Of a stretch of DNA of 13,824 bases, positions 7,212 through 12,772 are shown in pieces. The stretch covers positions 1 to 13,824 of the forward strand of contig JAAZOO010000485.1 of the NCBI GenBank assembly GCA_012797715.1. Reading direction: 5' to 3'. Under the pieces are notes generated by a model. The model saw nothing but the letters and a program-made list of their open reading frames with translations. It did no database searches and had not been told where the DNA came from. Every line of letters starts with the position of its first letter. The first letter of the stretch is position 1. This DNA is from Geobacteraceae bacterium. GTDB taxonomy: Bacteria; Desulfobacterota; Desulfuromonadia; Geobacterales; Geobacteraceae. The translations under genes were made by a program, and so were the position numbers.

Positions 7212-7277
7212 GGAAAGAGGAGTGACTGATTGCCGAATAGGGTAACGTATTTCATTCTACCTTTTGGAGGGGAAGAG

Positions 7278-8915
7278 ATGAAAAAGGCAAGAGTTTTCAT
7301 TCTGTTCGCAGTGGTGCTCTCGTTTGTTCTCGTGCCGTTCTTTTCCGGAACGTCGGCCGCTCAGGAGGATCCGGGTTTGCAGAAACTGCTCCTCCGCTTG
7401 AAACCTGCCGTGGCGCTCATTTTCAGCAACTGTATGGCGCAGGTATCGGTGGAGACGCCGGAAGGCCGCAAGACCCTGGAGCCCGATCCCATGACATCCG
7501 GGGGGACTGGTTTCATCGTCAGTCCGGATGGGTTCCTGGTAACGAACGGCCACGTTGTCGAGATGTACCATGAGTCCAATGAAAAAAAGCTCCAGGAGCA
7601 GTTCTTCGTCAGTGCGCTGCTCAAGTATTTTGTTCCCAGGGATGACGGGAAGGGACGGCAGTTGACCGATCAGGAGCGGCAGGTAATCCTGATCAAGCTC
7701 TACCAGAAACTCCGTCCCTCCGCCAAGATCGTTATTAAGAAAGACCTCTACGCAATACTATCCAACGGAGAATCCTATGCGGCCGAGATCAAGGAATTCA
7801 GTCCCCCCATAAGCTCCATGCCCGGAAAGATTTCCGTTCCCGGTGCCGACGAGAAGGTGGAAACGGGCAAAGATGTTGCCGTCCTTAAGATCGAGGGGAG
7901 GGGGTTACCGGTAGTACGTCTGGGGGATTCAGGCAGCCTTCAACTGGGCGAGCCGGTCTACGTCATCGGCTATCCCGGCGTGGTGGTGTCTCACGAGTAC
8001 CTGAGCAAGAAGACGGTCCTTGATTCCACTGTCACCAGCGGACATGTGTCAGGTTCGAAACTGGATGTGAAGGGAACTCCCGTGATCCAGACCGATGCCG
8101 CGCTCACGTGGGGCAACAGCGGCGGCCCTGCTTTCAATTCCAGGGGTGAGGTCATCGGCATTGCCACGTTTATCAGTATCTCTCAGGCCCAGGGTGCTCC
8201 TCAGGCCATACAAGGCTTTAACTTCCTGGTCCCTGTCAACACCGCGAAGGAATTCGTCCGGGCATCGGGGGCTGACTTGAGCGCGGAAAGCCTGTTCAAC
8301 AAGCTGTGGAGCGAGGCCCTTGATCTGTACTCCATACCCGATTACGCAAAGGCGTTGAATAAGATTGACGAGGTAAACCGCCTGATGCCGAACCAGCCCG
8401 ATGTGAGAAAACTTCAGATTTCCGCCCAGGAGAAGCTCTCATCCGGTACATCCGGCGGTTTTCCCCTCGTGCCGGTCCTTATCGCCCTGCTGGGAGCAGG
8501 CATCGTCGGGGTAATCGTTTTTGTTGTGCTGAAGCGGGGAAAGGGTGAGAAGAGTGTGGCTGCGGCGCCGTCTCCTTCTCCGCAGCAGACACGGGCCGCA
8601 GCTGTGCCGGGGGTGTTGATCTGCACAGAGGGGCCGCTGGAGGGTCGTTCGTTTCCTCTGATGCCGACGGGCGTGTCGATAGGGAGAGACCCGGAAAAGA
8701 ACCGGATAGTGGTTGATAATGACGGCGTTTCCCGCGAACACGCTTGGGTCGGTATGGAAGGCGGAAAAATTGTGGTCAAGGACCTGAATTCCCTGAACGG
8801 GACCTATCTGAATTCCACGAATACGGACAGGATCAAGAGTGAAACCCTGAAGGACGGCGACCTCATCATCATCGGTAAGGGGAGGTTCGCCGTCTTCAGT
8901 TACAAGGCAGGGTAG
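7278..8915 (+). CDS. Membrane-anchored trypsin-like serine protease with cytoplasmic FHA domain
   Basis: The 545-residue product has a signal peptide (1-28, cleavage likely after SAA), a periplasmic trypsin/HtrA-like domain (about 70-325), a helical, possibly TPR-like stretch (338-388), one membrane helix (about 395-418, followed by KRGKGEK) and a C-terminal FHA domain (about 445-545). The catalytic triad is His92 (TNGHVV), Asp199 (GKDVAVL) and Ser281 (GNSGGP). His and Asp are 107 residues apart against 30 in E. coli DegP, so a large, partly helical insertion lies between them; no PDZ domain is seen. The FHA pocket is canonical (GR at 469-470, SREH at 485-488, NG at 507-508). The predicted topology puts the protease in the periplasm and the phosphothreonine reader in the cytoplasm. 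ATG 7278 follows GGAGG at 7266-7270; an upstream ATG-like start at 7230 would add 16 residues before the signal peptide. It heads the operon, 10 bases before the kinase gene. Confidence 0.9.
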   Translation: MKKARVFILFAVVLSFVLVPFFSGTSAAQEDPGLQKLLLRLKPAVALIFSNCMAQVSVETPEGRKTLEPDPMTSGGTGFIVSPDGFLVTNGHVVEMYHESNEKKLQEQFFVSALLKYFVPRDDGKGRQLTDQERQVILIKLYQKLRPSAKIVIKKDLYAILSNGESYAAEIKEFSPPISSMPGKISVPGADEKVETGKDVAVLKIEGRGLPVVRLGDSGSLQLGEPVYVIGYPGVVVSHEYLSKKTVLDSTVTSGHVSGSKLDVKGTPVIQTDAALTWGNSGGPAFNSRGEVIGIATFISISQAQGAPQAIQGFNFLVPVNTAKEFVRASGADLSAESLFNKLWSEALDLYSIPDYAKALNKIDEVNRLMPNQPDVRKLQISAQEKLSSGTSGGFPLVPVLIALLGAGIVGVIVFVVLKRGKGEKSVAAAPSPSPQQTRAAAVPGVLICTEGPLEGRSFPLMPTGVSIGRDPEKNRIVVDNDGVSREHAWVGMEGGKIVVKDLNSLNGTYLNSTNTDRIKSETLKDGDLIIIGKGRFAVFSYKAG

Positions 8916-8925
8916 AAGGAGCAGC

Positions 8926-10170
8926 ATGATCGGCAGAGAGATAGGCCCGTATCGCATTACCGAAAGGATTGGCCAGGGTGGTATGGGTATCGTCTACAAA
9001 GGGTTGCATGTCAAGCTTGAACAGGAGGTCGCAATCAAGGTCCTGGCACAGGAGCTGTCCCAGGATCCTTCCATGCGCGAGCGCTTTATAAAGGAAGCGA
9101 AGATTCAGGCAAAGATATCTCATCCCAATGTGGTGAATGTATTCAATTACATTGAAGATGGGAGCAACCTCTTTCTAGTCATGGAATACATTCCCGGCGA
9201 GACCCTGGACGCCCGCCTCAAGCGCATGGGGCGCTGTCCCGATGCCGTCACTATCTGTATCAGCGTTCTGTCAGCCCTTGAATTCATGCACAATCGTGGA
9301 ATCATCCACCGCGACATCAAGCCGGGAAACATCATGTTTCTGGAAGACGGAACAGTCAAGGTGATGGATTTCGGCATTGCCAAGATTGCGGGTGAACGGG
9401 GACAGACCAGGACCGGCATGAGGCTCGGAACCCTCTGGTACATGTCCCCCGAGCAGATTGTGGGCGAGGAGGCGACCGTTGCGTCCGATCTCTATTCGGT
9501 CGGTGTCACCCTCTACCAGATGGTCACCGGGAGAATCCCTTTCGGCGGCGATTCGGAATATAAAGTCATGAAGGCCCACTTAGAGGAACGACCAGTTCCT
9601 CCCTGGGAGATCCAGGGAGATGTCTCCCGGGAGATAGGGCGAATCATTCTCAAGGCCCTTGCTAAGGACAAAAAGGATCGCTACCAGTGTGCGCGTGACT
9701 TTGCCGCAGACCTCAGGGCCGCAGTCGCTGTTCCGGTACCCGGGGATGTTCCGGTACCACTCTCCGTGCAGAAGAAGTTCGACCTTTCCCTACTAACGGC
9801 AGCGGTTTCCCGGCTAGACCGGAGGATCGTTCTGATCATCGTGCTCTGCGTGGGAGTACTTCTCCTCGGTATCGGCCTCTATCTGGTCGTGCATAAGAAA
9901 AAGGAGCCCGTTTTTCCCGTGACGAGAACGCAACCTTCGATGCCGGCTTCGGCGCCGATTCATGAACCGGTCCAGCAGGTGGAAACGGCCCCGCCTCCCG
10001 CATCCGTCGAATCGCTGCAGAAAACGATCGAGACGCCAAAGCCTGCGCCGGCGAGGAAGAAGGAGCGGATCATCGCCAAAAAAAAAACCGGCGCTACCCG
10101 GAAGGAATCTCCATCAAGGAAGCCTGATAAAGAGCCGCGGGAAGTGGATGAATGGAAAATTTCAAAATGA
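8926..10170 (+). CDS. Transmembrane Ser/Thr protein kinase (Hanks type), no PASTA domains
   Basis: Phosphorylates Ser/Thr of target proteins on the cytoplasmic side of the inner membrane. The kinase domain (10-270) has the glycine loop GQGGMG (16-21), Lys38 in VAIKVL, Glu57, HRDIKPGN (128-135, Asp130 catalytic), DFG (148-150) and SPE (174-176). Activation-loop Thr161 and Thr163 are likely autophosphorylation sites. A membrane helix spans about 301-322. The remaining 90 residues, predicted periplasmic, are rich in Pro, then Lys/Arg, with no PASTA or other sensor fold. A run of ten A (10078-10087) encodes Lys-Lys-Lys and could slip. AAGGAG at 8916-8921 is only four bases from the ATG. The 3' end overlaps the lipoprotein gene. 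Likely partners are the FHA proteins and the PP2C phosphatase of the same operon. Confidence 0.95.
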   Translation: MIGREIGPYRITERIGQGGMGIVYKGLHVKLEQEVAIKVLAQELSQDPSMRERFIKEAKIQAKISHPNVVNVFNYIEDGSNLFLVMEYIPGETLDARLKRMGRCPDAVTICISVLSALEFMHNRGIIHRDIKPGNIMFLEDGTVKVMDFGIAKIAGERGQTRTGMRLGTLWYMSPEQIVGEEATVASDLYSVGVTLYQMVTGRIPFGGDSEYKVMKAHLEERPVPPWEIQGDVSREIGRIILKALAKDKKDRYQCARDFAADLRAAVAVPVPGDVPVPLSVQKKFDLSLLTAAVSRLDRRIVLIIVLCVGVLLLGIGLYLVVHKKKEPVFPVTRTQPSMPASAPIHEPVQQVETAPPPASVESLQKTIETPKPAPARKKERIIAKKKTGATRKESPSRKPDKEPREVDEWKISK

Positions 10171-10682
10171 GACGATTTCTGTTGGTTACGATCCTGCTGC
10201 TTGCTGCTTGCGGAGCTTTTCTCCCTGTGGGGTGCGCGAAATTCAAGCCTATCCTGGCTGATATTAAGGGTTCCTTCAAAGGCGGCGGAGAACAGCCGCT
10301 CTCGACCCTCGAACAGACGCGTCAGCGCTACTCGTGCGGGAGGGAGGATACCCGTTTTTACGTGGAGAAATCCGATATTTCGCCGTCGCAGGTGGAACCG
10401 GGCGACAAGATACAGCATGTGGTGCAGTATGCGCTGTGCGCTCCATCGGAGGCCGTTTCCGTCCAAGGGACCATTACCCGGAAAATCAAATTCAGGGGAA
10501 AAGAACGTAAAACAATCTCCGATGCCGAGGTGGAGACCTTCAAGGCGGGCACCTGGTCCGTCACCGCATTCATCGAAGTCCCCAAAAACGCGCCGGAGGG
10601 TTCCTACACCCTGGAAACGGTCATCCGGTGTCAGGATACGGTGATAACACGAAGCGTCAGCTTTACCGTTCGAGAGGACTGA
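10152..10682 (+). CDS. Small predicted lipoprotein with Ig-like domain, unknown function
   Basis: I do not recognise a named family. The 176-residue product has a short signal sequence with a lipobox-like LLAAC (Cys20); Cys28 (PVGC) fits the rule less well. Residues 31-70 are a flexible linker. Residues 72-176 look like a single beta-sandwich: alternating strands, EPGD turn, AGTWSV, VPKNAPEGSYTLE, ending RSVSFTV, reminiscent of Ig/FN3-like domains. Mature cysteines at 62, 96 and 160 could form a disulphide in the periplasm. Two starts are possible. ATG 10152 has GGGAAG at 10139-10144. ATG 10167 overlaps the kinase stop as ATGA, which would couple translation. Either way the gene is in the kinase operon. 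It may be a sensor, an inhibitor or a substrate of the neighbouring protease; that is inference. Confidence 0.8.
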   Translation: MENFKMRRFLLVTILLLAACGAFLPVGCAKFKPILADIKGSFKGGGEQPLSTLEQTRQRYSCGREDTRFYVEKSDISPSQVEPGDKIQHVVQYALCAPSEAVSVQGTITRKIKFRGKERKTISDAEVETFKAGTWSVTAFIEVPKNAPEGSYTLETVIRCQDTVITRSVSFTVRED

Positions 10683-10688
10683 ACAAGT

Positions 10689-10697
10689 GGGAGGTGA
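10689..10697 (+). promoter_or_regulatory. Strong ribosome-binding site for the zinc-ribbon FHA gene
   Basis: GGGAGGTGA is almost a full anti-16S match and lies at good distance from ATG 10702. It argues against a GTG start at 10687, which it overlaps, and suggests this small protein is made in larger amounts than its neighbours. Confidence 0.7.
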
Positions 10698-10701
10698 GCG
10701 T

Positions 10702-11220
10702 ATGAAATGCAGAACCTGCGGCGCGGAAATTTCTGAGGGAAGCGAATGCTGCTCCTGTTGCGGCGCCGCCGTCTCCTCCGTTGCCGGAGACACGAAACTG
10801 TACGGGGCACCGGGGACATCGGGAGATACCAGGGCTATTGGCGCCATGGGGGTCACCAGGATCTACCAAGAGAAGGATATGGGGAAAACCGTAGTCTACA
10901 AGCCCCGGGAAAAGAAGAAGCCTATCTTTGGGTGGTTGGTGGTAACCGAAGGCCCGGACGCCTGGGAGGAGTTCAGGCTTGACGACGAGGACGGGCAGAA
11001 CTTTCTGGGGACAGGGGAAGGTTGCACATTGAGGCTCCAGGATGAAAAAGTGGAGAGGATGCATGCGAGCGTCCGTCTCAAGGGAGGCACACTGACCGTT
11101 ACCGACCTGGATACCGTTTCCGGAACCTTTGTCAATGACGAGGCCGTGACCAGGGTAGAGTTGCGGGATGGAGATACGGTCAGGGCCGGCGACACTGTCC
11201 TGAGATTCCGTAAATGCTGA
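10702..11220 (+). CDS. Zinc-ribbon protein with divergent FHA domain
   Basis: A 172-residue cytoplasmic adaptor. Residues 1-22 are a zinc ribbon (C3-x2-C6 and C17-x2-C20-G). Residues 30-66 form a linker with four threonine motifs of similar shape: DTKLY (Thr31), DTRAI (Thr43), VTRIY (Thr52) and KTVVY (Thr63). Residues 77-170 are an FHA-like fold, WLVVTEGP to TVLRF. The phosphothreonine pocket is altered: the usual GR is GT (103-104), SRxH is ERMH (118-121), and NGT is SGT (140-142). So this FHA domain probably does not bind phosphothreonine in the standard way. The linker threonines could be kinase targets read by the canonical FHA of the protease, or by intramolecular binding as in GarA-type switches. 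It overlaps the phosphatase gene by seven bases, so translation of the two is likely coupled. Confidence 0.87.
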   Translation: MKCRTCGAEISEGSECCSCCGAAVSSVAGDTKLYGAPGTSGDTRAIGAMGVTRIYQEKDMGKTVVYKPREKKKPIFGWLVVTEGPDAWEEFRLDDEDGQNFLGTGEGCTLRLQDEKVERMHASVRLKGGTLTVTDLDTVSGTFVNDEAVTRVELRDGDTVRAGDTVLRFRKC

Positions 11221-12167
11221 ATGCCCCCATGACCCTTGTTGACTGGTATGCCTCGAGCGACAGGGGATTGGTCCGGGAGGAGAATGAGGATTCCCTGCTG
11301 CTGGTCGTTCCCGAAGATCCGGCTGTTGCAGGGGGCAAGGGGATACTCGCGGTCGTGGCGGATGGCGTTGGCGGCAGTGTGGGGGGGAAGATCGCGAGCA
11401 GTACTGCGGTTGAGCGTGTGCGAGAAACCTATTTTTCTTCGGAACGGGGATTCATTCCCGCCCTTGTTGAATCGATGCGGGCGGCGGACCGGGAAATTGT
11501 GGAGAAGGCGTCCCGGGAGCCGTCATGCCGTGGCATGGCCACGACCTGCACGGCTTTCGTTGTTCACGGGTATGACGGGTACCTGTGCCACGTGGGCGAC
11601 AGCAGGGCATACCTTTTCAGGGACGGGGTCCTTCGTCGGATTACGGAGGATCACACGCTGGTCGGCAGGCTCCTTGCGGATGGGCTGATAACCGCAGAGG
11701 CGGCGGCACGCCATCCGCAGAAAAATGTTATCGTGCAGGCGCTCGGCAGCGGTCAGGATCCGGCTCCGGACACCTTTCACGTTAACCTGGAGAATGACGA
11801 CGTTATCCTGCTGTGCAGCGACGGTCTTCATGGGTTCGTGTCAGACGAGTATATCGCATCACGGCTCTCCTGCCTCCCGGTCCGCGAAGCGGGTGATTCG
11901 CTCATGGAGCGCGCCAAGGAGATGGGTGGCGCCGATAATATCACCGTTATCATTCTCAGGCTTGCTGGAAAGGATCCATCCGGGGGCCGAGGAAGTGAGC
12001 CCTGCACTGAACCGTCATCCTTTGCGCGGAAACGGACGAGAAATGCGCTTGTCTGTGCGGTTCTGGCCGCTCTTCTCTGCGGATGTTTCTTCTTTTTGTG
12101 GACCTGCCGCGAGTTCGGGGAGAAGGTGCCGCCGAACTTGGGGGATGTTATTCGCATAACCAAGTAA
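11214..12167 (+). CDS. PP2C-family Ser/Thr phosphatase with C-terminal membrane helix
   Basis: A Mg/Mn-dependent phosphatase expected to reverse the operon's kinase. The catalytic domain (1-250) has all landmarks: Arg17, REENEDS (Glu22, Asp26), VVADGVGG (Asp50), RGMATTCTAF, HVGDSRAYL (Asp129), LLCSDGLHGF (Asp203) and GGADNITVI (Asp241, Asn242). A linker (251-270) leads to RKRTR and one membrane helix (277-297), followed by about 20 residues. The positive-inside rule puts the catalytic domain in the cytoplasm. Most one-domain PP2C enzymes of this type are soluble, although mycobacterial PstP is also membrane-bound. ATG 11214 overlaps the upstream gene; an ATG at 11229 is possible, and neither has a good ribosome-binding site, which supports coupled translation. 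Confidence 0.94.
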   Translation: MLNAPMTLVDWYASSDRGLVREENEDSLLLVVPEDPAVAGGKGILAVVADGVGGSVGGKIASSTAVERVRETYFSSERGFIPALVESMRAADREIVEKASREPSCRGMATTCTAFVVHGYDGYLCHVGDSRAYLFRDGVLRRITEDHTLVGRLLADGLITAEAAARHPQKNVIVQALGSGQDPAPDTFHVNLENDDVILLCSDGLHGFVSDEYIASRLSCLPVREAGDSLMERAKEMGGADNITVIILRLAGKDPSGGRGSEPCTEPSSFARKRTRNALVCAVLAALLCGCFFFLWTCREFGEKVPPNLGDVIRITK

Positions 12168-12278
12168 CTGGATGTGATCCAGGGGCGGAGCCTATTCCTT
12201 CTCCCGGTCCGACGAGGGCGGAATACTCCGATTTGCCTGGTAATACTCTCTGCACCTCATCATCAGGAGGGATACGTG
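12168..12278. other. Spacer between phosphatase and receiver genes, with small hairpin
   Basis: CTGGAT (12168-12173) and ATCCAG (12177-12182) form a 6-bp stem right after the phosphatase stop, without a U-run. No clear promoter is seen. AGGAGG at 12265-12270 serves the next gene. The receiver may be co-transcribed or start its own unit. Confidence 0.4.
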
Positions 12279-12668
12279 ATGGAAACCCGGATATCTCATG
12301 CGCACGCTACGGTCATGGTGGTTGATGACGAGGCCTTTTTCAGGAAACTGCTTCGCGATATTCTCCAGAGGGCCGGATATACGGTAATCGCGGAAGCGGC
12401 AGATGGGAAGGCGGCTGTCGATGCGTTCAGTCTTCACCGGCCGGACATTACGCTGATAGATATCTATATGCCGGAAAAGAACGGCATGGAAGCCACAAAG
12501 GAGATTCTCTCCATTGACAGGTCAGCGAAGGTTGTGATCTGCAGCGCACTGGGGTGCGATGAGGATGTTGAGTTTTCGTTGCAGGTTGGGGCCAGGGCGG
12601 TCATCCAGAAACCGTTCATCGAAAGCGAAGTGCTGGACACGATCGCACAGGTTCTGTCTGGAAAATAA
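12279..12668 (+). CDS. Stand-alone CheY-like response regulator receiver
   Basis: A 129-residue single-domain receiver with no output domain. The acidic pair is Asp16-Asp17 (VVDDE), the phosphoacceptor is Asp61 (LIDIYMP), the switch residue is Ser89 (CSALG) and the conserved lysine is Lys111 (QKPF). ATG 12279 is chosen because AGGAGG at 12265-12270 is eight bases upstream and the protein then has normal receiver length. A start at 12174 would add 35 residues without receiver similarity. The adjacent GTG at 12276 is a minor alternative. No histidine kinase is in the window, so the phosphodonor is unknown. Position after the Ser/Thr kinase operon suggests, but does not show, cross-talk. Confidence 0.94.
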   Translation: METRISHAHATVMVVDDEAFFRKLLRDILQRAGYTVIAEAADGKAAVDAFSLHRPDITLIDIYMPEKNGMEATKEILSIDRSAKVVICSALGCDEDVEFSLQVGARAVIQKPFIESEVLDTIAQVLSGK

Positions 12669-12772
12669 CCGTCGTGGCGGGAATCGGTATGAACGTGGCC
12701 GGGGGGTGCGACGGCTCAGGGCGCGGAGCGGGAAAACAGGGGGCGGACCGTGCGATCTGCCCCCTTTCCGTA
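12669..12772. terminator. Convergent spacer with bidirectional terminator hairpin
   Basis: AGGGGGCGGA (12738-12747) pairs with TCTGCCCCCT (12756-12765) over an 8-base loop, with one G-U pair. On the plus strand it is followed by TTCC; on the minus strand by GTTTTCCC, a better U-run, so it probably ends the helicase transcript and may also end the receiver transcript. The first 65 bases of the spacer show nothing else. Confidence 0.65.

Noticed and set aside
7150..7215. Possible c-di-GMP (GEMM) or other riboswitch in the protease leader
   Set aside because: GGGAAAACC resembles part of GEMM, but the core ACGCAAAGCC is missing and the pairing does not fit. Only simple hairpins remain.
9730..9758. 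Eleven-base direct repeat GTTCCGGTACC, twice, in the kinase gene
   Set aside because: It encodes a short Val-Pro repeat in the linker before the membrane helix and has only two copies, so it is explained by local protein sequence.
9960..10856. Long minus-strand open frame (298 codons) opposite the kinase tail, lipoprotein and zinc-ribbon FHA genes
   Set aside because: It spans three well-supported plus-strand genes, has no recognisable domain, and its composition looks like the complement of GC-rich coding sequence.
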